A stretch of 64,000 nt of DNA from Clytia hemisphaerica (GCA_902728285.1 CACVBU010001377.1:845212-909211); one strand, 5' to 3'; positions 1 through 11,314 are shown, counted from the stretch's first letter. Program-made: numbers and translations. The notes: generated by a model not told the origin, from the letters alone.

Positions 1-688
1 CTCCTGTTTGTTTTTTTCCCCGATTTTCTTTCTTACAACAATATATGTCATGATTATAATTCACAATAGACCTTTTCTGATAATTAATGCCGCAGACATC
101 TTAGATTGTAGGCGAATAAATCAAAAAGGCAACCAATCAGAAATAGCTTGCTTTTTTCATTGACTGCTATATTTCAACAATTCTCTATTACTACTTTGCC
201 TAATAAACAATAGTCAAGAGAATACTACGTATAAAATTTATCAAAAAGTTCTGCGCCATCTTAAATTGGGTGAAATAGAAACCAATCCTAGTTAAGGCCC
301 GGGCTCCTCTTGTGTACGCTGTGATTGCACTTCTCAACCAAAATCTTTTATGTTGTTGGTCAAAAGAAAAATAAAGGAATGCCATTGTGGTCTATTCAGA
401 CTTACAGTCGAGAAAAGTTGAAATGCGCTTCAATTTTTTTTCAAGTGCATAGAACTTTTTCATGATGCAATCTTTTCTCCAAGCTGAAAGGATCGAAGCC
501 ATTAAGATGATCGCAGCGCAGACAATGAAGAGACGTGCCTCCAGGAAGCTAGACTTTATTATGTTTCCATATGAATGTCTGTGTATCTAGTCTAACCACC
601 GTTAAATGCCTTCGGGAAGGTCCCTCCTAACTTGGAAAGCCAGAATTGGAGCTATTTCACCAAACCACTGGAGCGTAAGTTATTTAGA
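1..688. other. No recognisable gene
   Basis: A+T-rich sequence with stop codons in all frames and only short chance ORFs. I see no splice-bounded coding block, RNA gene or clear repeat here. Confidence 0.5.
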
Positions 689-923
689 AAAAGTTGAATA
701 TGCGCCTGTATGCGCATATGTAAAGTTAAACGAATGTTAACAAACTTTTTTCAAGTTTTTGAAATGGATTTCACCACACTGAAAAAACTCTAAGTGAGGT
801 AAATCTATTTTGAAGACCAAAAGAAAAAGTTTGTTTACATTGATTGACATGCAACATTCATTCAACCACTTTTGGATTCAACTTTACATATGGCCATAAT
901 GCATACATTCAACATTTTTGTAC
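689..923. repeat. Small fold-back repeat (MITE-like)
   Basis: The segment near 690-735 (GTTGAATATGCG, then GCATATGTAAAGTT) recurs as its reverse complement near 880-923 (AACTTTACATATGG, then CATTCAAC). The arms are about 40 bp and imperfect, separated by about 145 bp. This is the shape of a small non-autonomous inverted-repeat element. No target duplication was found, so the superfamily is unknown. Confidence 0.45.
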
Positions 924-1640
924 TTTGCCGGTATCTGGTTTTACAAAGTTAAGAAGGACTTTCTCGAGTTTCGACCATATGATGGTATTTAAAGCTCAAG
1001 AAGCTCTATAAACAATAAAGCTAGTTATTGATATAATAACAGACAAAGATAAATTACAGTTTGAACAAAAACATCAAATGTACGTACATTGAAAAACTTG
1101 AGCAAATTTCTTTAAAGATTCCAGAAAAAGAATTGAAATCATTGCTGAAATGAACTTCTGACTAAATTACAGTATTTAGTATTCAGTTTCAAAGACAAGA
1201 AACAAAATTTGACATACAAAACACTTTTTCCAGTCAATGAATCAGCTCATCGTCATAACCAGTCTGCCATTTTGTTTGTTTTGATGATTTGCACGCAAGT
1301 AATATTGTAATTCGTGTTATATCATACACTGTTATAATTTGCATTTATAACACTCGCTTCAGCTTTTCAAAGCTAAATCAAAACTAATAAATTGTAATAT
1401 GTAATAATGGTAATAGAATATAACGTAATATGAAAATATGCAAAACCGAACATTTACGGAAGAGACTAACTACGGGGATGCTTGCGCGACAAAACACAAA
1501 AAAACAACAAAATTTCGAGATTCCAGTCCAATATCTATGCGTGAAACTATGAGTGCCTCCTCGTCGCAACGTTCCTGCGGTGGCAATAACTTTTGACAGA
1601 ATTCTTTAATCTTTATAAATTTGTTATCGTTGAAGAGATA
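924..1640. other. Non-coding A+T-rich stretch
   Basis: Only short ORFs of low-complexity composition occur, on both strands. There is no recognisable domain and no well-placed splice pair. I see nothing functional here. Confidence 0.45.
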
Positions 1641-2076
1641 TTTGTGAGTGGAAAAATTTGAAATAAAAAAGTCTTTAAAAAAATCTAAAAACGAAGATGA
1701 AAATAAAGAAGAAAAAATGAAGATCTTGTAGAAAAGTACTATAACTTTCATTTTCACTGGAGAGATTCTTTGATCTTAGGAGGTCATATCACTGTGAAGA
1801 AATTTCACTAGAATATCTATTCAATATAAAGTTATGATACAAGGTTAATAAGTGATTGACCCCCAAAAAACAGCAGAAAACAGCGTTTTTAGACGTCGAT
1901 CAGCTTATAACTTTGTTTCATATCTTTTGACTGGATGATTATTTTTGAGAAATAGTTTCAAAGTGATGACGTTCGATAATGAACGATTCACCTCAGTGAA
2001 AATGATAGTTCTTCATTTTCATCTTCAGTTTTAGAAATATTTTAAAGATTTTTTTATTTCAAATTGTTCCATCCTG
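1641..2076. repeat. Degenerate fold-back repeat
   Basis: The stretch at about 1648-1765 (AAATTTGAAATAAAAAAG, GAAGATGAAAAT, CATTTTCACTG) is matched in reverse complement at about 1990-2072. The arms are 80-110 bp with several mismatches and small indels, around a 220-bp centre. This suggests an old inverted-repeat element. The minus-strand ORF in the left arm is a by-product of its A/T richness. Confidence 0.45.
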
Positions 2077-2109
2077 TGCAGACCTTGGGTGTATGTTTTA
2101 TATTATGTG

Positions 2110-2262
2110 TAAGGTAAAAAATTTGCCCCGATAAGGGTCGTAAAATTCGCAAAAGTTACCTTTGTTTTCTCCTTTTTAGTCCCGGTAAGGGTCCAAGCTT
2201 CGAAAGTCGGGCGGCAGCCCCCCCCCGTCAGCTCGCACCCCTAGTACCCCCCGGGTATAATC
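2110..2262. mobile_element. Diverged or truncated copy of the CCCGGG MITE family
   Basis: The segment has the sub-motifs of the MITEs at 3464 and 8805: a CCCGGTAAGGGTCC-type stretch, a long C run, and a right end CCCCCCGGG. The left TIR is not clear and no 8-bp target duplication could be matched. It may be truncated or too diverged to delimit. Confidence 0.4.
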
Positions 2263-3455
2263 CACAGCCGAAATAAAAAAAATTGGTTTATCTTTTGATA
2301 GAATTCAAAGAGACTTTGTACTCCTTGAGAATATGTTCATTTTATTTTCCATCTTCCTTGAATTTTTTTTATACATGAACCAACAACGAATGACAGATAA
2401 GAAAGTTGATTTTACAGATTGACAAGTCGGTAAGCTAGACAGATACAAATGCAAATTAAATATGTCTCTAGGTGAAGGGTGTACTGCTGCAAATATTTAA
2501 TGACTTCTTTGTAAAACATATTCCTTCCTTTCATACCACCTTCTAAATTTCTTCAATATACAATGATCGATTGGAAAGATAGTGCTTAGATAAGCACAGT
2601 ATTTTTGAAAAGAAAAACGACCAAGCAAATTTTGGAAATTTAGCTATTTTTCCAAAGTGCTGACATCAACTAATGTAGCAAGTTTGGAGAAAAAAATGTC
2701 TCAATAAAAAAGTTAGTTACTTCATAAGATTCGTGTTTTTAGTACATGGTATGTTTACGCCGCTGAAATAATGAACTTTTTAGATTGAACGCTCTTTTAC
2801 AGATTGAGATTAATAAGTTTTAACAACAATAGAAACTAACAATAGACAAGAGTTCTTGAATCCCCAGAATTGAATAACGACAAAGAACTAATTTTTTCAA
2901 CGAATTCTTAAAGGGAAATCTGTATAAATTTGTGCATTTCCCCCTTTAAACTGAATAGAAAATAGCATATAACAAATACAAGAACAATTGTTAAATATCT
3001 AAAACGTAGATTTACTTTTCATAGTCACCCATGAGGTAGGTATATTCTAAATCATTCAAATAAAAATTAGATAAAGGTCGTGTCGTGAAAATAATAAATT
3101 TTCCATTACAAAGTCTTATTTAATATCAATAGATTAGAAATTTGATTCGAGTCATGCATTTTTGACCGCAACCATCTTCATTGGGAACCGTTCGACAATA
3201 ATGACATTCATTCATTTTTCCAATAACGGTTTTTAAATCAGTTGCTACCTCCACCAAACTTTTGTAAATGAAACCCTAAAGTATCTACCTCCTGTATAGA
3301 TAAAAAATATTTTACAGACAGTCACAACAAGGTATTGTGTAAGGTATATGCAACGTCAAAACCACAAAATCAAATTTTCCAAAAATACATTGTTTCTACT
3401 ATCACACGAGACCCTACGCACACCACAAATCCTAATATTTCTAGAATGGAAATTA
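2263..3455. other. No recognisable gene
   Basis: A+T-rich sequence with no long ORF, no domain-like translation and no clear repeat arms. Confidence 0.45.
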
Positions 3456-3726
3456 CTTTCAGACCCGGGGAGGGGGGGATAAAAGGCCAATTTTTTGATA
3501 AAATTGGCACAAAAATTGGTCAATTTTGGAGGTAAAATTCCACATTTTCTTGGAAAATTGCAAAAATTTTCGCTTTTACGGGCGAGAAATTTTGAAAAAA
3601 TGCACTGTAAGGGTATGATTTTTCATGGAAATTCACTGCACTGTAAGGGTCCGATTTTAGAAGCCAAATTTTGGGCCGAACGTATGGTCGCTTTCAGATC
3701 GAGTGCCCCCCCCCCGGGCTTTCAGA
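3456..3726. mobile_element. 255-bp hAT-type MITE with 8-bp target duplication
   Basis: The element runs from 3464 to 3718. It begins CCCGGGGAGGGG and ends in a C run followed by CCCGGG, so its termini are short inverted repeats. It is flanked by the identical 8-mer CTTTCAGA at 3456-3463 and 3719-3726. An 8-bp duplication is characteristic of hAT-superfamily insertion. The interior holds two copies of CACTGTAAGGGT. It has no coding capacity and a sibling copy lies at 8805-9047. Confidence 0.85.
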
Positions 3727-4980
3727 TTTTCATTACTTTCAATCTCGCTTTCATCTTTCCAAATCGAAATTTTCCACTTTATTAAAATGATTCAAAATAA
3801 TTTTCAAACCCCCCTGAAATCCTCCTCCTAACCTTATGACGAAATCAGATTGCAATGGTTTTCTAAACATCATATTGAAGCTCTAAAGGGATTGGTGAAA
3901 GCAAAAAAATCTGACGAATAAGCTATTTCGACTACCGCATCGCTAAAGAAAACTGCGAATGACAACGTTACAAGTTTTGCAAAATTTTAAGGTTGAATTC
4001 TCACATGTGGGATGATTTTTGATCGTTTTTAGGGATACCTACCAATAGTGTTGGTCTCTGTAAGTTGGTGATAGGAAAGATTTGCCGGGAATATGAAAGT
4101 ATTGCCATTCTACGGCAATATTTATACGCTGTGATACTCGTGGTTTTGTGTCTTTACGGAAGAAAAATCACAAAGTCACTCCCTCGTTTAGCTAGATCGT
4201 AAATCCATTTTGATAACATATATTGCACCGTATTACATAAAATGAAATATCGCGAAAATCACATGCCGAAAATCATATTCCGACCTGTGAGGACGAATAT
4301 CAATTCTTTCCAGCGCGCAATCAAGGCAGAAAAAAGTAACCATGACGACAATCCAAGATCTTAGATTAAGTTTATATTTTTGTTTGGGTCGTTGAAAACA
4401 CAACTCAGAAATGTCATCACGTTTTTAAAAAAAGTCAGAGATAGAGAATCATAACATTAAGATTTGTCTATTATTTTCGATTCCATTGAAGTAAAATTAC
4501 CATAATTGATAGTTTTGTAATTACTGTTATACATTTGGGATCATGTAGAGAATCTCTTTTGAAAGAAATCATTTCAATTTCAACTTGGAGGTTTCAAGGG
4601 AATTCACCAATAATAACGTGCATACTGATACAGCCTGCTAGACATTAATATGGTAAAATTTGCTCTTCATCTTTGCTTCTTTTTGCTACAATGATTCGAA
4701 TTATGCCTATAAATTTACGATAAAATTTCTACACTTGGTCGTTAGAGGTTGATATTTTCCTTGAAAACTTGTTGGTCTAATGTTTAAACCCAATAAATAA
4801 TAATATCTCATCATCTCGAATATCAACCAAGTCGGTCCACACAATAAAAACACCACCTTCTCACATAATATTCCCATTCCATGTTTTTATGGCTAGGTAT
4901 TTGAATTCCATTGTTTTAAAGTCAGAAAACTCAGTGGAAATGGAACAAATTAGCAAGATATTTTGCAATGACGATTTGTT
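3727..4980. other. No recognisable gene
   Basis: A+T-rich DNA without long ORFs, domain signatures or obvious inverted arms. Nothing supportable was seen. Confidence 0.45.
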
Positions 4981-4984
4981 TATT

Positions 4985-5096
4985 TGATTTATTTCAATGG
5001 GGACAAAAATTTGGTATAACTTTCCACTGGGTACCATATCTTCGCCAATTTTCCAGTGGGCATTGCCCTAATTGGTCTGTGAGAAAGGGATGCAAC
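4985..5096. repeat. Fragment of the 'cagtgggaaa' dispersed repeat
   Basis: Short phrases such as TTTCCACTGGG, TTCCAGTGGG and GGTCTGTGAGAAAGGG recur in the repeat at 10.3-11.3 kb (for example GGTCTGTGAAAAGGGGG near 10570). The piece is cut at its right edge by insertion of the element that begins at 5097. Confidence 0.45.
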
Positions 5097-5858
5097 CAGG
5101 GGGTGAAAATAGAAGGGACCCTTACGCAAAATTTAAAGTGACATTTTCTTTTGTTTTGGCTATTATTCCGTGGGTTTCAATGGTATCTTATGTCTATAAC
5201 CCGAACAAATTAAAAATGGCGGCCGATTTGATGAATTTTGAAATTTCCCTCCCTTAAATATCGGTTGATTTCTCGAGAAATACATGCTTTTAGATCCTGT
5301 CTTTTTGCACACAAGCTTCTTATATACTCTTGTTCTCTAAGCCATAAAGCTTTTCACTTGTCATGCTTCATTGAACAAGCGGTAAACGAAGGTTAGCTAA
5401 AAACAGAGATAATTTTGAATTGAATTTAGAGCTTAATATCTCAACAAGATCAACACCAATTTTAAAATCCTTTAAGATATAGATGCCAAATTTATTCTTC
5501 TTTCGATTGATACCAAGGGATTTTTGCCTTTTTTGAGACCTCAAAGGACCTTAGCTTAAACATCATTGTAGTTGAAATGTCATGTTGTCAGCCATTTTAT
5601 TTCTGTTTTCAAACAACGTTGCGTATCTTCTAATTTTGATTATCACGTGGTTTTTATTTTCTCCCGATCTTTTCCCCACTCTATTATAACACGATCACGT
5701 GTAATAATAAAACAAAAACTAGATCAAGAAACCAGAATCTAGCTGGAAAGCAGAGTAATATGTCGTGGTGCAGCCTTGAAAGTGGCTTATCCTTTAAAAT
5801 GTCGTTGTTTGTTTCATGGTCGTTTAATTTTTGAATTGTGTTAGAATCTCTGGGATCG

Positions 5859-6473
5859 ATGGAGAATCATTGTGAAATACTCGATAAGATTTGCAGACTT
5901 TGTGCATCAAAGATTAAATATCAAGCAAACTATAGAAATGCTAAACACATCTCAGAATTTAAAATTAAAATCAAAACTTTATTTGATTATGATATTGCTG
6001 ATGATGAAAAGTCCAAGGATCCTGAATACTTGTGCTGTAATTGTGTGAAAAAATTGAGAAAAGTGGACCACATAAAAGACTATCAAATTCAGTCAATGGT
6101 TTTGTTTGACAACCACACAATTGAGAACTGTTTAGTTTGTAGTGGTTCATTGGAAGCGAATAATTATTCAGTTTCTGAAACAAGAAATTTCTCAACCAAC
6201 CACATCAGAGAGGCTGCAGAGAAATTTGGTTTTTTGTATGTTCCTCATTTGGAAAATCACTCCTTCGTCAGGGTCAGGGAGTCATCAAATATCGACCTGA
6301 CTTTAGTTGTGAAACAACAAGATCAGATTTTTTTATGGAAATTATATGTTTATAATTTGGAAATGGAAAACAATAACACTCACATCAGCATACTGCCAGA
6401 AGAGTTGAAAGAAGCGTTGGGTTTTTTATCTGGAATTCTATCAGTTTCAAGAACAATGCTATGGAGAAAATGA
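5859..6473 (+). CDS. Zinc-finger protein carried by TIR element
   Basis: The ORF encodes 204 residues from the ATG at 5859, which has G at +4. An upstream in-frame GTG at 5838 is not a credible eukaryotic start. The N-terminus has a C-x2-C pair (CRLCASKI) and, about 40 residues later, a second C-x2-C pair (LCCNCVKKLRK), a four-cysteine arrangement like ZAD or FAR1-type fingers. A further CLVC motif follows near residue 90. The C-terminal half has no motif I recognise. The reading frame is intact although the surrounding DNA is A+T-rich and non-coding, so it is young or still selected. Similar cysteine-rich N-termini occur, as I recall, in proteins associated with DUF6589 families; that link is inference. 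The likely role is binding DNA, possibly the element's own ends. Confidence 0.7.
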   Translation: MENHCEILDKICRLCASKIKYQANYRNAKHISEFKIKIKTLFDYDIADDEKSKDPEYLCCNCVKKLRKVDHIKDYQIQSMVLFDNHTIENCLVCSGSLEANNYSVSETRNFSTNHIREAAEKFGFLYVPHLENHSFVRVRESSNIDLTLVVKQQDQIFLWKLYVYNLEMENNNTHISILPEELKEALGFLSGILSVSRTMLWRK

Positions 6474-7794
6474 GCAAGTAGTACATAATCGAAACCCTAA
6501 CAACAACCAGGAGGTTGACCATCAGGAGATTTCTTTTGATAGTTGCTCACTTAGCTTTGTTTTGGTTTTGGTCTTGGCTTCGTTGAACACTTTACTGACA
6601 GCTTGATGTTTAATAGCAAATAGGATACACGAAGGGTACAAACACATCAAAGGTCATGCTTCAAGGATGAGGTTGCAGAAGACATTATTTATGTGCTGGC
6701 TTGAAAATTAATGCCAATAATGGATGTTTTTATAGAACTGAATTCTGAAGTTCATAAAAAAATTACATATATATACAAAAAACAATATGAGGGTCCTCAA
6801 GATTATTGCAGTCAATCAGTCAATGACGGTATGAATTCTCCACCCCTAGTTTTGAATTCAGGATGTGTATTATATTATTTTCATTTGTGTAGTCGTAAAA
6901 CTTTGCATACAATCCAATCCCACTGTGGACTGAGACAGCGAGATTGAGCCTATGGACACTGATCAAATTACAACATGGGATTTATAGTTAAATGACATTT
7001 TTTTGTATGGAACTCTTGGAATTCAAGATTGCAAAATAAATTTCAAAACAGACAAAATACTTTTTTGTATCAACAAGAATTTCTATTTGGTGGGATTGTT
7101 TGTAATATATTTGTAGGTATATATGTAATATCTTTAAAATGTAATTCATGGAAAATATTTTATGACTTCAAATATTTAAAAAAACAAATTTGAAAGAAGA
7201 TCTTTCTCACTCTATACTGCCCTCTTTACACACTTTTCTTGTTATACAAAGTACAGTAATAGATAAAACTCTCAATTTTGTTTTACTCTTTTGCTGTTTG
7301 CTTTTTATTAAATATTTATATGGTTTCTCTTTTATTTGGTCTTGTTTATACAGAGAAAAGAACGATTTTGTTTAAATTACTGTACTGAAAATTAATGGTT
7401 TTTATGAGAGAAAGCAAAGGACACACTTTTCATACTAATTCCGACTAAAATTTTAATGTAAACCTGATAAAAAGGTTTAGTTTTTGCATGGTACCCTCAA
7501 AATCCTAGATCCGCCCATGATTCCTCAGCTTCTTCTTTGCTAAATCTGTTTATTTTTCTTATAGTGCTCAGATTTGCTCAGATCCATAAGCCGCCTAACT
7601 GAAAACGAAAGTGAAATCTACCATTTTGAAAAATTTATCCCTACACGCCCGACCGCGTCCGCGGAATGTGGCTAATACTGCTCGCTGATTGGCTTATTTA
7701 TTTTATTCTTGGCTTTTGATTGGCTGTTTATAGAACAATAACATTATCAACTCAAACAATGGGGGTTACAGACACTTGACCGGAAAAAAGCAGT
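6474..7794. other. Non-coding 3' portion of the TIR element
   Basis: The stretch between the zinc-finger stop codon and the right TIR has only short ORFs. CCAAT-like phrases (GATTGGCT, GATTGGCTG) lie close to the right end near 7685-7730. No second transposon gene is visible. Confidence 0.5.
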
Positions 7795-8172
7795 GTAAGG
7801 GTCCCTTCTATTTTCACCCCCTGATGCAACGAAAAAATCATAAAAGTAGAAAAAAATTGGGACAAACCTATAATTAGAAAGAAAGTCTCTTAGAAACAAT
7901 CTGTGGTTTGAAAATTCATAGAAATACAGAACCTTTAAAAATTGAATTTTGAAATTGAAAACAATAAGAACCTTGAAGATTTAGAGAGTAATTAAACATT
8001 GGTGGCTAAAAAAGGAAAGTAGGCTAATAAAATGCGTTCCTATGGTCGACAGTATCTAAGTAACCCCCTCATTGGATGCTTTCATTTAACCTAAGTAAAC
8101 ATTGAAAACAGTTTTTGAATATTTCTTCTCTCTCGAAAAAGATAAAACTAGTCATAACACCAAATTGAAAAG

Positions 8173-10197
8173 ATGCAATCATTGTGGGTGTGTTTTTTAT
8201 TTGTTGGACTTTTTACTTTGGTGCAAAGTAAGTAAATTCCGTATTTGTTTGGACCCGACAAGGTCGATTTCTGAAACAGTGAGTGTTTATTTGAAAAGCA
8301 AAACGTGATAAAATTTCTACTCCAGAAGATTGAAGGGGTAAGGAGTGACTTCATTTGATGACTTAGCAGACCCCCTTGACGTAAGTCTTTCAGGCTCAGC
8401 ATTGTTCTTAAATTGTTCTTATTTTTCTGAAGATTTTTCTGATTAAAAAAGTATAGTCTTTTTCACTTAATCTTCCTCGATAATTCTTTGGTTGATCTCT
8501 TTTAATATCTTAGATGCACCTGCCACCAGAATTGAAGTAAACAATGAGGAAACGTCTAAAGAACTATTAGCAAAACGAGCAGACCCTCGGAATGGTATAA
8601 ATTAAAAATGAAACCCCCCTCCCCCCAAACAAAACTGTATGCTATGATTGCCTTTAACTCAAACCTCTGTAAAATTTATGAAATTAAAATAATTGATTGA
8701 AAGAACTTTCTTGTGGGTGTTTTTTAATAATAAGCTGCTGCTTCAGTAGAATTCCTTTAACTGATAAACTCAGTAAAAAGAAGTTTTGAATAATGCAATT
8801 GACTCCCGGGGGAAGGACCGACGGGTATCAAAATATCCGAAATGCACTGGACTTTTGATAAATGCACAGTATGGGTGGAAATTTCTGCGAATCTAGGAAA
8901 AATTGCAAGTTTTTGCTCGAAAATCTTGATTTTCTTGCTCTAAAAGAGTTTGAAATTTGCAAAAATGCACTGTAAGCACTGTAAAGGTAAGCCAATTTTT
9001 CTTCGCACATACCGTCAGTTGGTAAACTCACTGCCTCACACCCCGGGAATTGACTTAAAAAGTCTGTCCAGATATAATTGGCAATGGAAACAAGAATGCC
9101 TGTAACTTTTGATAGTCAAATATGATTATGGAAATTTTTTTTGCTTGATTTAGAAAATCAAAAGCGCTATATTTGAATGTATTTTTGGTTGAAAAATTCG
9201 CGACTTTTAGCCGTTAAATTTGCAATTGTAAAAATTGAGCTTTTTTTCTACTTATGCTATAACGTTCATTTTTATGCCAGTGGTAGTTCAACCTTAGATT
9301 GAGAAGTTTGTTAAATTTCAAGGCGAACAGAAAAGTCCTTCGGAAGATATGGGACCCGAAATACCCCTTGGTAGCACTTTTCTGTGAAATATCAAATCTC
9401 CAACTTATTACTAAAGACGGGGGTAGTGATATGATAAAACAGTTTTTCGATCATAACGTATTTTACGATCTCTTTAATGACCTCATAGCTAAACTGTGTT
9501 TAGTGTTTTGGGAATTAGCAAAGTTCTTTAAAATGACTTAAAAATAACAAAGGCAATATAAGTTCTTGCTTATCTTTTCAATAAAAACAATTATACTGTA
9601 TGATTTCACTTCGTTTCGAAATAATCAATGATACCAATAATACCAATGCGCCAACACTTAACACTTTCCAACTTTTAATTGCACTGTTCAAAAAAGATAA
9701 CATAACCCCCGTTTTTAGTAATAAGTTGGAGATTTGATATTTCACAGAAAAGTGCTACCAAGGGGGATTTCGGGTCCCATATCTTCCGAAGGACTTTTCT
9801 GTTCGCCTTGAAATTTGACATACTATTAAAAGTTACAGGCATTCTTCTTTCCACTGCCAATTATATCTGGACAGACTTTAGTATTACACAGTAGATTTCC
9901 GGCTATAATTCTAGGTAACTTATGCAAACACCACATATCATGCATGCTTAAACCAAATTTCATTATTTTTGTTTCATACAAATAGCTGAAGAAAAGAAAA
10001 CAAAGTGCTCAGAAAAGATTACCAAACATTGCGGAAAAGTAGAAACAGAGTGCGTTTTCGTCAACACAAATCTTTATGACCAAGCTTATCGCAAAGAAAT
10101 ATGTGGAAAATCTCACATCAAATGTAAAACATGCCTCTTTATTGATGTTGAAGGAAACTGTTTGAAGGCATGTACAGAGAAAGTTACATTTTTATAG
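8173..10197 (+). CDS. Small secreted cysteine-rich protein, 3 exons
   Basis: Joined exons 8173-8227, 8514-8594 and 9986-10197 give 115 residues. Both introns are phase 1 with GT/AG ends (GTAAGT; GTATAA; acceptors TTAG and ATAG) and the frame stays open to TAG at 10195. Exon 1 encodes a hydrophobic signal peptide (MQSLWVCFLFVGLF). Exon 2 encodes a short, charged, cysteine-free segment with a dibasic LAKR site, as in a cleaved propeptide. Exon 3 encodes the mature domain with eight cysteines, enough for four disulfides. The product should enter the secretory pathway. I do not recognise the fold. Defence peptide, signalling peptide, structural protein and venom-type peptide all share this architecture, and nothing here decides between them. 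This is the strongest host-gene candidate in the window. Intron 2 is swollen by two transposable elements. Confidence 0.72.
8797..9055. mobile_element. 243-bp hAT-type MITE in intron 2
   Basis: The element at 8805-9047 begins CCCGGGGGAAGG and ends CACACCCCGGG. It is flanked by identical 8-mers AATTGACT at 8797-8804 and 9048-9055. It shares the CACTGTAAG-type interior phrases with the MITE at 3464-3718. It sits in intron 2 of the secreted cysteine-rich gene, away from the splice sites. Confidence 0.87.
9056..9884. mobile_element. 0.83-kb fold-back element in intron 2
   Basis: The outer arms near 9058-9120 (AAAGTCTGTCCAGATATAAT, then GCCTGTAACTTTTGATAG) are matched in reverse at about 9820-9880. 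A second inverted pair (about 9300-9425 and 9695-9830) includes GGAAGATATGGGACCCGAAA. The whole segment can therefore fold into a long hairpin. The short ORFs in the two inner arms are translations of the same inverted sequence, not genes. The element directly abuts the hAT MITE on its left. Confidence 0.75.
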
Positions 10198-10297
10198 TTT
10201 TATGCAAACAGTGTGTAATTTAGAATTTAAAAGAGATATATAACATAATATTTTTGAAAAGCTCTTATTTATTTGCCCTGTTTCTAATATTTTTACC

Positions 10298-11314
10298 TGC
10301 TTTTCCTCACCCCCTTCTCATAGACCCACTGAGAGCCCTTACCGCTGAAAATTTGGTCAAAATATCCACCCGGTTAAACTATGATTTTTGTCCCCACTGA
10401 AAATTATAAGATAAGCAAATCCTCACTGCATACTATTATGCAATTTTTCCATCCCATTGAGTTTTCTAGTTCGAAAACAATTGAATTCAAATCCAAATCG
10501 AGTTTTGGTCCGTCATTTTTACCCCTACTGAAAAAATGCCTGAAAAGCTGGCTGAAAAAATCCCATCTGGTCTGTGAAAAGGGGGTGTTTTTTTCGGAAT
10601 TCAGAGAATAATACATACATTTTGATAAAACCACTAAAAACACAATTGGGATTTAAAAAGCAATTGTCTCCAAGCTGAAAAATAGAAATAGCAGCGAGAT
10701 GGTTTATGAGGGCAATATTTCAATAAAATTTTCGAGTGTGATAAATGGCGTGGGTTGCGTGCCTTCGTGGGTCGGAAAGAAATTCGTGGGTCCATGAAAA
10801 AAATTCGTGGGTCTAGAAAAAAAATTCGTGGATCGCGTAAAAAAATTCGTTGGTCGCATAAAAAAATTCGTGGTTCCAGAAAAAAAATTCGTGGGTTCAT
10901 GAAAAAAATTTGTGGCTCAATGAAAAAAATTCGTGGGTCCAGAAAAAAAATTCGTGAGTAGAAAAAAAATTCCTGGGTTCAGAAAAAAATTCAACGAAAT
11001 GAGAAACGCCGTAACAATGTGACATAATTTGTGGTTATTTGTGAGACACAAAATCCAACGGGGTTATCCAAAACGGATTTTTTTTCACCGGGGATACGAA
11101 ATTCTATTGTTCTTTGTTCGAAATATTGGTGGGGGTGAGACATTTAAGTCGATCAAAGTTTAGTGGGGATTTAAAGATTTTTTACGTTTTTCAATTGGGA
11201 TGAGCCTTTTTTCAGTTGGGAAAAATTTCTATGCTTATTTCCACCGGGGACGATTTTTGGGCCTGAATTTCCAGTGGGTAGGGGGTCCATCCGGGTCTGT
11301 GAAACAGGGGTGTC
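10298..11314. repeat. Degenerate 1-kb inverted-repeat element ('cccactgaaaa' family)
   Basis: The left edge (CACCCCCTTCTCATAGACCC) resembles the reverse complement of the right edge (GGGTCTGTGAAACAGGGGTG). The interior is filled with diverged short phrases such as CACTGAAAAT on the left and CAGTGGG or CACCGGGG on the right. A minisatellite lies in the centre. Related fragments occur at 4985-5096. It is probably an old non-autonomous element; the boundaries are approximate. Confidence 0.5.
10738..10990 (+). repeat. 21-bp minisatellite (ATTCGTGGGTCCATGAAAAA type)
   Basis: About ten diverged copies of a unit of about 21 bp with the core ATTCGTGGGTC followed by an A run. The + strand translates as a repeated KKIRGSR and the - strand as DPRIFF; both are consequences of the repeat and not evidence of a protein. 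An inverted, shorter copy with the same unique flank (GTGGGTTGCGTGCCTTCGTG) lies at 24610-24735. Confidence 0.85.

Larger units (their letters stand above)
5090..7830. mobile_element. 2.7-kb TIR DNA transposon with a zinc-finger ORF
   Basis: A perfect 29-bp inverted repeat starting CAGGGGGTGAAAATAG occupies 5097-5125 and, reversed, 7795-7823. Directly outside each end is the 7-mer ATGCAAC (5090-5096 and 7824-7830), which I read as the target-site duplication. The 2727-bp body has one substantial intact ORF (5859-6473, + strand) encoding a zinc-finger protein and no recognisable transposase. The CAGGG-type terminus recalls hAT elements, but those make 8-bp duplications, so superfamily placement stays open. 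It could be a non-autonomous derivative mobilised in trans. It inserted into an older dispersed repeat. Confidence 0.8.

Noticed and set aside
9299-9860. Two similar ORFs on opposite strands (shared FKANRKVLRKIWDPK)
   Set aside because: They lie in the mirrored arms of a fold-back element, so the similarity comes from the inverted repeat and not from two genes.
10634-10961. Repetitive KKIRGSR / DPRIFF ORFs
   Set aside because: They are translations of the 21-bp minisatellite, also present inverted at 24.6 kb without an ORF.
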